This document shows, piece after piece, positions 33,501 to 43,301 of a stretch of DNA of 64,000 nucleotides (positions within the stretch are counted from its first letter, which is position 1; the number at the start of each line of letters is the position of its first letter). Position numbers and translations under genes: made by a program. The stretch covers positions 7,603,501 through 7,667,500 of the forward strand of contig CATNEN010000029.1 in the NCBI GenBank assembly GCA_950097015.1, written 5' to 3'. The DNA is from Macrostomum hystrix (lineage: Eukaryota > Platyhelminthes > Macrostomidae). The notes beneath the pieces are model-generated. The model was not told the origin of the DNA. It saw only the letters and a list, made by a program, of their open reading frames with translations, and made no database searches.

Positions 33501-36500
33501 CACACTCACCAAAATTTCTAGCCCAGCTACATCAGTTGGTCGCACTGGACCCTTTGTCCATTCTGTCCATTCCACTGATTCCTGAGCACACACGCTGGGC
33601 TTACACAGATACCATACTCAGGCATACGCTAACACAGGTGTGTCCATCTGACCTGACCTTCTCTTCGTCAGGCAATGTATACTTTCACTGTGCCTTTATG
33701 GTTGGCTATCAAGGCGCATAAGTTGCACGACTAAGCCCCCAAGCCTTCTCTCCGCGGCAGCGCCTAGATGAATGTGGCCTCGCTACGGAATCGAGCACAT
33801 GGACCTTGGTGCAAGAGGCAAACGCATTAACCACTCTGCCACTCAACCCCCTTAATCGAACCAGCATTCAATATTCGCAGGTGAGCTGGGCCAAGGCTAG
33901 TACCGGTACAAATCGCGACGCATCAGCGGTGAAGATTTCCCAGACTCTGCCAGGCGTGAGTTGGCTGCTCTAAAAACCTGTCTCCTTACTCATTTGCTAC
34001 TTCAACATGGCTTCTACTTTCACGTACGCTCTCCCGTATATTCTTCGGTTTCAGACGACTCGAAGCTACCAGATCAAGCACCTGGAGGCAGATGCATTGT
34101 ATTATGTAGAGGTTAGCACATTGTGAACAAATGCAATAACAGCAAAGCCCATCACTCTGCTATTAGTAGGTCACATGCAGGTAGCCTCGAATAAAACGAG
34201 TGAAACTCCGAATCCGGCCCCTATTCAAGGTTCGCGCTTTGACAGCAAGCGGAGCTGAGGGTCCTTCAAGCCGCATCAGCGTCAGCACCGTCCGGCAGCA
34301 GCCTACGGTAGCTTGGCCTCGGAGTGGACGCGTGCGAGGCAACGGTGGCGACGACTGTCCGCCAAGAAGTGGAGATATCAACAATGAACTCGTCTGGCCG
34401 ACGACAAGCTTCTCTGTCAGTGGTAGCGAAGACAGCGATCAGGAAGTCGTGGGAGAACGTGGGAAACGTGCTCACATTGTTGCCACTGTGGGCCTGAAGG
34501 ACGCATCGCTCGTTGGAAGCTGCCGGCTCTAGTTCCACAGTTGTTCTGCTGGAGTGGCGCCGGCGTGTCTGCATTGGGGCGCGGTCCGCTGCCGACGGTG
34601 GCGCCGGGACATTGACGTCTGGCGCCGTGCTCACAACGGCGGGCGAGGTACGAGCTATTATAGAAAACTGCTTGCTGTTGGGCCATATGCACAGCTAGTG
34701 ACACACCGCAGCTATTGCTGCATGTGTACAGCTTTTCAGTCACCCAAATTGCTTCCTTGTTCTCTCCCGACTCCCGAACTTTCAGTTCGAAGTCTGAAGC
34801 CCTAGGCACTAGGCTACAAGCTCCCTCAACAGGTGTAGGATACTACAGCTCCTACTGACTTGCTGTCTGTGCCACTTGCTGAGCATCTGGCTGTAGTGGA
34901 TTTTGTCTAATCTACGTATAATATATTTTCTTGAGTGGTAATGCGAAATTACCATGCACGAACATACATAAGCCTCTATTTCACCGGCTCGTATTTGCTT
35001 GTCGACTTTTCGCGTAAAAACTTTTAACGTGACTGCTTGATGAAGATGTAAGTGACTCTTTAAACCTAGATGCACCTGCCGCTTTTAGTTGCGCAATGCA
35101 GCTGTGCGCATTAACGGCTTGGAGTTCAATTGTCACTACTGGGCTCGACTGACACCGTTGTCTTCCGCGGTGGACCGAGGAAGAAATCCATCAGCCGGTT
35201 CGACTGCTCAGACTTCAATAGAAACTGAGTGGTGCTTCGTCACTCCGGCCGATTGCGGCGGGCAATATGGAAACGGATGCGGCAGAGAGCGTTCATCTCG
35301 CGGTGAGTTTATTATCTCGCTTGGATACTTTTTCTCGCTTGGGAGAGCGGTTAACGCGTTTGCGTCTCGCACCACGGTCCCTGGTGCTCGATTCCGCGGT
35401 GATGCCCACATTTATTTGGGGCTCAGCCGCCGAGAGAAGGCTTGGGCTACGCTCGTAGTTGTGCAATTTACGCCCTTAAGGGCCAACCTTCCAAGGCAGA
35501 GTGAAAGTGTGCACTGCCTGACGATGAGAAAGTCAGGTCAGATGTACACACCTGCGTACCGTATCCGTGTGCGTGCGTGCTCAGGAGTCATTGAAATGGG
35601 CAGAATTGACTCCACGCTGGCAGCGGGTCTAGTGGAACCAAATGATGTGTCATTGCCTGCAGCCCTCCTGCGATTCTTATATCTTATTAATGTCCCGTCT
35701 TTAAAAAAACGCCTGTGTCAGAAAATTTCTCGAACCAGAAAACCACTGAAAGGTAACTTTATGAGTAGTAATTATGTGCAGACTAGGGCCTGACTCATAG
35801 TCGGTTAATTTCTGTTAAAAGTTCAGGCAATGCTATCCTCAATTTGTAAACACGCAGCAAAAAACCCTGATCTCTGACTCTGAGTCAGATACTCCCGAGT
35901 CACCAACTGGTCTCATCGTGAAGCCGCTACCGGCTGCATCCGACCATAGTGACCCCACGGTCGGCTCCGGGGTCGGTCCAGGCTGTCAAGTCAGTTGGCA
36001 ACCGTCGAGTTCAGGGCCGTCTGTCTCCGCATATCGCATTGTGTGGGGCCCCGCGCTGGACCAGTCAGTGGCTCTGGACGCCTACGACGGCGAGAGCGAC
36101 TTGACTGGACGAAGGCTGTTGCAGCCGCGCATCGATCCGGAGAAGGCGAGCACGCGGATTGTAGATAATGTAAGCGATTGGTTCTAATCTCAACTTAGCA
36201 GTGCTCATTGGAAACCTAATTACCACAACACTAAATTCACAGTTGATTAAATTTAATTGCTTAACAGAGACAGTTGGTTGATAAAAAAAATGTTAAATTC
36301 TAAAGCCGATCCCCACTAAAAACTGCAGACGTTGACAAGACTTACAATCCGGCCGATGAGCAGAGCAACTCTGTACATTGTGCAGGTTCGAAGTCTGACC
36401 TTTCATCCGGCTGGTGACGGCCGACGCTTTCTAGCCAGTCCAGATGTGACGCAGCTCTGCGCCACTGACGGCTATCGACGCCTGCCAACCGATGTCGCAG

Positions 36501-36754
36501 TCTTCCAACAGACGGAGCCGCGTTGGAAGGCATTCAGTGGTGAGAGAGATTCTGATTGCTTTTTGCTTTTCATGTGTTTTTTCTGTTACAACTGAAAACA
36601 TGAAGCCTTTTTACAAATTGCAGGCGATTTCTCTGAAGCGTTTCTGTCGGCGGGCCAGGGCCGGCAGACCGGCTTGGCTTTGTTGAACTTGCTTCTAATT
36701 CTTTGTTCTGCTGTGCTAGTACTTTGTCTGCTGAATGACAGTCGTCTTTTTTAA
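27577..36754 (+). CDS. ANOS1: anosmin-1-like extracellular protein with C-terminal hydrophobic tail
   Basis: Anosmin-1 (KAL1) is a heparan-sulfate-binding matrix protein with a Cys-rich region, a WAP domain and four fibronectin III domains, involved in axon guidance and cell migration. Exons read here: 27577-27756 (signal peptide [20 protein letters not shown]), 31431-31499 ([10 protein letters not shown]), 32848-33411 (end of WAP, FN3-1, start of FN3-2), 33881-33955, 34055-34111, 34230-34647 (FN3-2/3), about 35885-36169 and 36329-36539 (FN3-4), and 36624-36754. Close family matches are [13 protein letters not shown] plus [35 protein letters not shown] and VSWQPSS. The exon or exons with most of the WAP cysteines were not found. 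FN3-1 to FN3-3 need one base skipped at about 33200, 33240-33275, 33340 and 34515. The last exon ends in a membrane-like stretch ([20 protein letters not shown]) plus six residues, unlike secreted human anosmin-1. Confidence 0.82.
27985..29580 (+). repeat. 29-bp satellite with higher-order structure in anosmin intron 1
   Basis: About 55 units of 29 bp. There are two main types, CTCTAAGGATTCTCAATCTA and CTTAAAGGATCCTCAGTCTG, mixed with a CTCTAAGCACCC type. Unit types recur in fixed order over blocks of several hundred bases, so the array has grown by multi-unit duplication. BamHI-like GGATCC occurs in many units. Confidence 0.95.
29583..30150 (+). repeat. 15-bp satellite adjoining the 29-bp array
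   Basis: About 37 units of AAGCGATTAGCGGAT, starting at the very end of the 29-bp array with almost no spacer. On the minus strand this yields a 209-codon open frame of LIAYP repeats, which I regard as an artefact of a stop-free 15-mer. Confidence 0.95.
30151..31430. other. remainder of anosmin intron 1
   Basis: Unique intronic DNA. The plus-strand ORF at 30651-30974 has a Cys/Lys-rich start (RRYCCAKKC) but no recognisable domain, and it sits before the exon that encodes the N-terminal cysteines, so it was not called. Confidence 0.4.
31500..32561. other. anosmin intron with unlocated WAP exon
   Basis: This interval should contain the exon or exons encoding most of the WAP cysteines if the gene is intact. 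A candidate exon at 32413-32521, flanked by CCTCAG and GTGAGT, has no cysteines in any useful frame and the wrong exit phase, so I did not include it. Confidence 0.35.
32562..32822 (+). repeat. ~26-bp intronic minisatellite next to a splice acceptor
   Basis: About ten units built on CCAAGATCCTCCAGTTCCTT plus ATTGTC. On the coding strand each unit carries pyrimidine-rich CCTCCAG. The array stops about 25 bases before the acceptor TTTTCAG of the exon at 32848. Confidence 0.93.
33560..33850 (-). repeat. SINE family B, reversed copy in anosmin intron
   Basis: The reverse complement carries the family body: CCTGAGCACACACG, TCGTCAGGCAATGTATACTT, GCACGACTAAGCCCCCAAGC, and the head GGCAAACGCATTAACCACTC. 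Lies in the intron between the exons at 32848-33411 and 33881-33955. Confidence 0.8.
35335..35690 (+). repeat. SINE family B, copy 2
   Basis: The head GGGAGAGCGGTTAACGCGTT and the body (AATTTACGCCCTTAAGGGCC, AGTGTGCACTGCCTGACGAT, GTGCTCAGGAGTCATTGAAA) end at CAGCCCTCCTGCGATTCTTA. The 234-codon plus-strand ORF through this area is a chance frame across the SINE. Confidence 0.85.
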
Positions 36755-37279
36755 TCATTTCACCGTATACCATCACACAGTCGCTGAGTTTATTGCAATG
36801 CATAATGATCTGAATCAAAGTGTTTGTATATATACGAGTACGAGTGTCGTCACTGGTCACTATACTACAAATATACTGAACATACTACTCTATGTAATAT
36901 GATGCTAGAGATACAGTAGTATACCTATAACATCTAGTGTTTTGGCCCTAAGTTTTTATAATGATAATTTTACTAGCTATATGGAAACTTTCATCAGATG
37001 ACACATGCTGCGAAGTGTGTTTTTTTGCTGCAGTATTTTATCAGATAGTTAACTGCAATGGAAAACGAATCCGGAACACATCTTCAGTACAAAAAATTGA
37101 ACTGCTATTTCGCAGACTGCAGGTGGTATTTGACCAAACTAAGGGATGCTTTCTAAACAAACAGAGACAGCTAATTCGAATCAGGTGCACCTGAATTACG
37201 TCAATGGAATAAAATCCCTCGCTCAAAAGTAGCTTAACTTCTTCATAATATTCTTGCCCTGAAAGCCAAGGCCGCAGCT
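36755..37279. other. 3' flank of the anosmin-like gene
   Basis: AT-rich. No clear polyadenylation signal or conserved ORF was picked out. Confidence 0.35.
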
Positions 37280-37510
37280 ATCAGCAGTAAGCCTATAGTA
37301 ATTCGAGCTTCAGGCTTTCTGACAGAGAGGTCGTCAGTTCAAATCTCAGCTCAAGGGAGACGACTAGCGTCCTTGCTACACACTTAATTCCTCGTTGCCT
37401 CAGTTCATCCAGCTGTGAAATTATGAAATGGTTATCAGATGGGGGTAGAAATTTATATGTAATCGTCGCGGCCTCCGCAGTCCACGTGAGCTGAACAGCT
37501 GCATGACAGT
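37280..37510 (+). repeat. diverged SINE family A copy
   Basis: Box-B-like GAGGTCGTCAGTTCAAATCTC is followed by ACACTTAATTCCTCGTTGCC, CAGTTCATCCAGCTGTGAAA and GCAGTCCACGTGAGCTGAAC. The order matches family A with many substitutions, implying an old insertion. Confidence 0.55.
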
Positions 37511-38435
37511 GTTACAGCTATTAGCGACGTTGCACACTACTGCAGTGTACAACGTGTTACTTATCTATATACAACTTATATACTAAGCATGAAAGTGACG
37601 GCATTCCGCCTTTTGAATATACGCGAGTTTTTTCTATTTTACCTTGTATGCTTATGATACAATCAATGATCGTTTGGATATATTATATGCAAGTAATTTT
37701 ACCTACAGATAATAGTACCTGTACGATATTACTGTGGGCATCAATAGTAGACATCCATAGTTTTGGCTGGCATCGGCCAATGAAAAAATTGGTAAAATTA
37801 TGTCGTTTACTATTCAAAGTCCCAACTTATCATCATATGTTCTCACGTAATCCACCTCACAATTTTTGTGCAAACAAATTTTGGTCTGATGTAATCTAAA
37901 TTATAAACAAAAAACGGAATTGTTTTTTTGTTGATGATATTTTGCAGTATTCTATTATATCAGATATTAGTAAAAAAACTGCATGGAGCACGACCTGCAA
38001 GTACAAATTGTATAACATCTTTACTGCAATATGCACATAATGCGCAAGCTAAAAGCTGGGTCGAAGATAATTGGTACAATACATTTATTCTCTAGAGCTA
38101 GCAAAGCTCTTTTATTAAAAAACTTATTCACAAATTCTTATTTTCCAGAAATACGAAAAAACGATAATCCAAGATAATTCGTGATGACGAGAGTTAGACA
38201 CTGTGTCGTTAGCTAACGCTGTTGCATCGAAGAAATTACGGGCGTGTTCAAAAGTAAAAGTTGTAGACGGAACTTTCGACTTAAATTATATTGTTGCGAA
38301 TTATTTATTGAGAAAGTATTTATTGTTTATATTTTATTAGCGAAATGTCGGTAACGCGCCGAGCACGAAAAAGACACGAAGATGACTTAAAATCTAATGG
38401 AATTAACATACATTATAACCAAGTTTAACGTAAAC

Positions 38436-38689
38436 TTGGTCGGGGGTTCGATTCCCGACTCCACTGGAACAATTTGCGTTCTTTAGCAAGACACTTAACT
38501 CTGCATTGCTTCAGTTCACCCAGCTGTTAAATGGGTACCAGCATCAGCTGGGATAATTGAAGGTGGGTGTGGCGTCCCCCCAGTCCGTGGACTGAACAGC
38601 TGTACGCAGCCTTCAGATGCGCCGCGCATTAGCTGCGGCTGTGCTGTCGGCTGCACATCTGACCCAATTGGGGCAGGTGTAATCAATTA
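38436..38689 (+). repeat. SINE family A, 5'-truncated, with target duplication
   Basis: Starts at box B (GGGGGTTCGATTCCCGACTC) and continues through AAGACACTTAACTCTGCATT, AAATGGGTACCAGCATCAGC and CTGTGCTGTCGGCTGCACAT to GGGGCAGGTGTAATCAATTA. An 11-bp direct repeat, TTAACGTAAAC, flanks it (38425-38435 and 38690-38700). This is the signature of target-primed reverse transcription with 5' truncation. Confidence 0.92.
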
Positions 38690-38700
38690 TTAACGTAAAC

Positions 38701-40559
38701 ATACTGTAAAACTAAGTGCTATAGGCCTACGTACAGTAATCCGTTAGGCTAGATAAGTTTAATTAATCAGCGCACCTTTTTGAGGGAAAGGGACAGTAAT
38801 GTTACTAAGTCTGTCATCTTCTATATATATTTCTTTGTTCTCAAAATTTTAACCACATTTTATTTTGTTTTGACGATTAGGCCTGTGTAAGTAGATTATG
38901 ACTTTGCCTGATGCAGATGAATTGGCTGGCTCTTTTGGATTAATAGCAATTATTGCAGCCTGGCCTGCTTGTACCTCATTCGACTTAGCTAAAATCAATC
39001 TGTAACTTCGCAGAGTTAGATTTTAGTTATTAAAGTTAACTTCGTCATCCATAAAGTTCTTCCAATAGGGCCTACCTTGTGCTAGAAGAACTGGCACATT
39101 GTGTGCAATCTGAAAATTAAATCAATGATGACAGCTTGGTCAATATTTCTGCAGACAAAAATCTTGGTTAAAAGTTGGTGGTCCAACTTTTGTCCAAAAG
39201 TTGTGTTTTGCCAAAAGCATGAAGTATTGCTATTTGCTATTGACAGTTGAATATAGCATTCTTTGAATTAAAAGCTTGTTTAATATACTTAAGCTAATGA
39301 TTGAGACAGTGGTCCTGTATCAATGAAACGAGGGACTAACTTTGACAATAAGTTTGCATATGCATACACAATATAATACATTGGTTTGTGTCTACATGGA
39401 CTATTTAAGTCCATGTAGACACATGGACTACATGGAGTTTGTGAACGTAGCATTGCCATTATGAGCAATTGATTATCATCCTTTTGTGTCATCTAAGTTA
39501 GTAGGAGCCTATATTTATCACTTGTAAAAGAATGCCCACTGTTCTACTCAGGCTAATATGCTACACTTGTTAAAACTCAAAATATGAAAACACAAATTAT
39601 ATGTGAATACTTTTGGCTGGTTCTGAATCTGAGTAAATAGGTAGGTCTGAATCTAAACAAAGTTTATACTTATATGGTTAGCTTTAGCTTTTTTTTAGAA
39701 TTAATTATTTTTTAATTTCTTATTGCTGATGCCTATGTTGGGTTTTCTAGGCTGTCATTATTCATAAGCATAGCCAATACTTGTAAGTCAGCCACTGTCA
39801 GGAAGGTGTCCTGCACACCAGAATTTTCTGGCATGCATTCGCCCTTCATAGTTCATTGGTATACATATTTGGTATGTTTGAATCTTAGAAACCTATATTT
39901 GGTATAAAATATATATTTCACTGTGTTTCATTGTGGCATGTATAAAAAGCAAAATATAAAAAGTTTGTATTTGTATAAAAATGTTTGTATAAAAAAAATA
40001 ATAAATAAAAAAAACAAATTTTAATTTAAATTTGAAGACAGAATATGTCCATAGGACCATATAATAAATGCTGGCTGGTCTTTGTTGAATGTATTATGCT
40101 TGCAACTTGTTTATTTTCAATCATTGCAGTTGCCTCAAGGTTAATGATATCCCTATATTCTCAAAGTTTTGTTTAATTACTCTCAAGCAATTTTTAAATG
40201 CTACATATCTCTCATGTGATGTGCAAATGCAATAAATGTGGGTTATACATCACATGTAATAATATCTCAGTGCATATATTTTAACCCTATTAAGGCTGCA
40301 TAAAATGATGTAGAAACTTTGAGTAGTAATTGTAGATGCTCCCTCAACAGTGGTCATGCCAATTGAGGTCTAGACATGTGAAGAATTTTTCCTGTGCCTG
40401 GGCCTAAACATTTCATGGAGTGGTTGAAGATGCCAGTGGGTTGGCTTTGCCTTGGCCTTGTTTTCAGGGAATATGGAGCCTAGAAAGCTTTTGGCTAGTA
40501 GTAGTTGTAGTTTGGAGGGTGCAATACAGTGGCAGAGTTTTTGGTTGCCACTTAAGCTT
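38701..40559. other. AT-rich region with a perfect hairpin
   Basis: No gene recognised. At 39387-39423 a perfect 16-bp inverted repeat (TGTGTCTACATGGACT) flanks a 5-base loop (ATTTA). Confidence 0.45.
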
Positions 40560-40870
40560 CTGGTTTGACATAGTCTCTAGTTACCAGGTCCCTATGGCAT
40601 ACCTGAGCATCACCCTGTAGAGTGCATCAAGAGCATCCTCCGGTGTCTTTGTCACCGATATCATTTTTAGTCCATAGAGCAGCATAGGTTCAACTGCTAT
40701 GCAAAGAATCTTGATTGTCAGTTTGTTGTTGGCTGCGAGGTTGAAGATGGCTCTTAGTAATCAAGCTGCATGCCAGGCAGCTTCAGTCTACAATAATGCA
40801 TCAGCATTAGCCACAAGGGAGCCAAGGTAGTGGAAGTCCTTGTATTCTGCATTTGGCAACCAAGTCTTTA
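40560..40870 (-). pseudogene. non-LTR retrotransposon reverse-transcriptase relic
   Basis: The minus strand reads DFHYLGSLVANADALL, then LLRAIFNLAANNKLTIKILC, then IAVEPMLLYGLKMISVTKT and LDALYRVMLRYAIG. This is the usual order of the thumb and C-terminal part of LINE reverse transcriptases (YLGS... K..l....V.P.LLYG.E...LR...G). A stop and frame drift interrupt it. The catalytic YXDD part is not visible upstream, so only the 3' half of an old copy remains. Confidence 0.65.
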
Positions 40871-41835
40871 TATGAATGAGTCAGAGGGATATCAGTCAGA
40901 ACTGGATCTTGGATCTGGTTTGACCTACAGCAGTCTTGCTAGTCTAAAAAATAGCTAATACTGTTAGTTAGGCCTACTTGCATGACCACAGTTTTGTATT
41001 TACTGTAAGCCCAACTTTAGCTCTTTGCTTGCACAGTCTGGTCAGAGTACACTGAGCCTGTGGAGTCTTGCAGGCCAGAGGGATTTTGTAGGAAAAAGCT
41101 AGGGCAGCTGGCATCATAGCCTGGTGCCATTTGCTTCTGTGGTAAGCAAATTCGTAGCTGTCTATTTCTTGCCAGCTTTGGTGGAGTTTTAAGCTTGTTC
41201 TTATAACTCCACCATAACTCCAACATAATTCATCCTGCGACCATGATTTATCAGTAGAAAAAGTGCTTCGTTATGTGTAAAGCACTCAGTTATGTCAGAC
41301 TTACTAAGTGCTAGTAGAAGAAACTTCTTTACACTGCATTAGCAAACATCTGAGTCCTTTGTCAGCTGCTCTTTACTCACAGCAGCAGGCCTCTAAATTA
41401 AACTTTGCACATTGCTGCAGATCAAAACAGTTTCTTGTAGTAGCAGCTTCACTAATTTTCTAGAAGCTTTGCAGAAAAAATCTATAAGATGCTGACCTGG
41501 CACTAAGAATAGACAGGGTTGCCCTATAATATTAAGCTTGCCTTTGCTAAATGATAAGTGGTAAACAGAGCACGACAGCGTAGACCTGTGCCAGTTGAAG
41601 GTCAGCTTCTAATGCATTTTATTTAACTGTTTGCTAAGAAACTGTGCAGGGGTCGGTATTTTTATGCTGACTGCAGGAAGTGCTTCTGTTAAGTTGCAAT
41701 ATTTGGCTGACAAAAATGTTTCTAAGTCTGCCAGCATTTCTCTTCTAGTAACTCTTGGTGGCTAGGTAAAAGAGGCAGTGGCAAAGTAATTTTACTTTAA
41801 ATGATCTTGAAGAAAGAGAAAACTAAACTGTAAAG
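40871..41835. other. non-coding region upstream of MITE copy 2
   Basis: May include further remains of the retrotransposon at 40560-40870. No readable motif or gene. Confidence 0.35.
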
Positions 41836-42303
41836 CAGGGGTCGGCAAACTCCGGCCCGCGGGCCAGATGCGGCCCTCGAAGCTCCCAAAATCGGCCCGT
41901 TGCCCCTTCTGACATGATCTACAGTGTCCTGTTTCATCTCTCTCGTGTCTTATCTCTCCTGTCTCATCTCTCCCGTGTATTATCTCTCCCGTGTCTTATC
42001 TCTCCCGTGTCTCATCTCTCCCGTGTCTTATCTCTCCCGTGTCTCATCTCTCCCGTGTCTCATCTCTCCCGTGTCTCATCTCTCCCGTGTCTCATCTCTC
42101 CCGTGTCTTATCTCTCCCGTGTCTCATCTCTCCCGTGTATTATCTCTCCCGTGTCTTATCTCTCCCGTGTCTCATCTCTCCCGTGTCTCATCTCTCCCGT
42201 GTCTCATCTCTCCCCTATCTCATATTTATACAGTCAATGCGGCCCGCTGTCGTCTTTTAGGTTCTCTCTTTGGCCCGCCAGCAAATAAGTTTGCCTACCC
42301 CTG
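41836..42303 (+). mobile_element. hAT-type MITE, copy 2, with internal satellite
   Basis: The same ends as 2113-2527 (CAGGGGTCGGCAAACTCCGG and the inverted CAGGGGTAGGCAAACT), flanked by a perfect 8-bp duplication, CTGTAAAG (41828-41835 and 42304-42311). At 468 bp it is 53 bp longer than copy 1, almost entirely because the internal 16-bp array (about 41935-42220) has more units. The flanking GC-rich segments are nearly identical between copies, indicating recent spread. Confidence 0.94.
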
Positions 42304-42311
42304 CTGTAAAG

Positions 42312-43301
42312 TTTTCGCTAGTGAAAAGTTGTTGATGACCAAAAAATAGCATTCGAGCTAAATAGAGGACAAAAATGAACCAACTTGGTGTCGCCGGAAG
42401 AATAGCTATTGCTGCTTCGTTTCTCGCTTGACGGCCTCTTAAAATCGCCTAGCAAGAGCAAGTAAGACCCCCTATTGCTTCAGTGTGCCCAGGAGCCCAC
42501 TCTCCTTCTCTGACCACTGTTCGAACCAGCTCCATATGTTCACTGCTGTGAATTGTAACACTAATACATACGGCTGCTATTCTCTGAATAGAGCCTCCAA
42601 AATACGCCGTCCGCTGTCATTGCCACTTTAAAAAAATCAAGAAGAAACATAATTTTCAGGTGACCAGACGAAAAATCGCGTTTCAGTAACTAATTACTAT
42701 GTGACTAGTGTTGTACCGGTCGTCCTGCTAACACCACGGGATCCGGCGGACTCCAATATGAAGTCCAAGAGTAAAATGCAGTGTAGTAGTAGTAGCGCTG
42801 CCACCAGGGCGTCAGGACTTCTGCCTTCGGTGAGGTGAAGGATCCTTAAGGATCCCGAAAGAGATGAAGTCACGAAGTCTTGAGAAGTGCACACCGTGCT
42901 GAGTTCCAGGCGCAGTTAAGGGCTGTTAGAGTCCTGCGTAGCTCGGGTGGTGGTGGGAGGCTAAGTTAGTTTCGGGACTTAGCCAGAACTGAGCTTGCGA
43001 GCAGTCACACGCAGAGACTGAAGCGGGGAACTTGGACACTGATGGCACCGTATAACGGAGACTCTAGGAGAAATCGAAAGCAGGAGAGTAGAGGCTAAAT
43101 ATACGCAGAAATGAGGTAAAGCGGGGATAGCTGGAGGGAGAGCCTTCTAAGAGGGCCAGAGGAGCGGAGCTTATTTTATAGGTAGGGACCTCCCATAGGG
43201 CCAGTGTAAAGTTGGAAAGCATGTGATGGTATCACGTGGTTTCGAAAATTAGCAACTGACGTCAGTGGCGCCAAAAACGTCACTCCTAGGTAGGCTCTGA
43301 C
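42312..43301. other. intergenic region
   Basis: Higher GC than its surroundings from 42700, with no conserved ORF. It ends at the target duplication of the P-like transposon. Confidence 0.4.

Noticed and set aside
33195-34520. Programmed frameshifting as the preferred explanation
   Set aside because: No shared slippery site or stimulator was found, and assembly insertions explain the breaks more simply; listed only as a testable alternative.
35089-35793. 234-codon plus-strand ORF
   Set aside because: It runs across a SINE B insertion, so the frame is coincidental.
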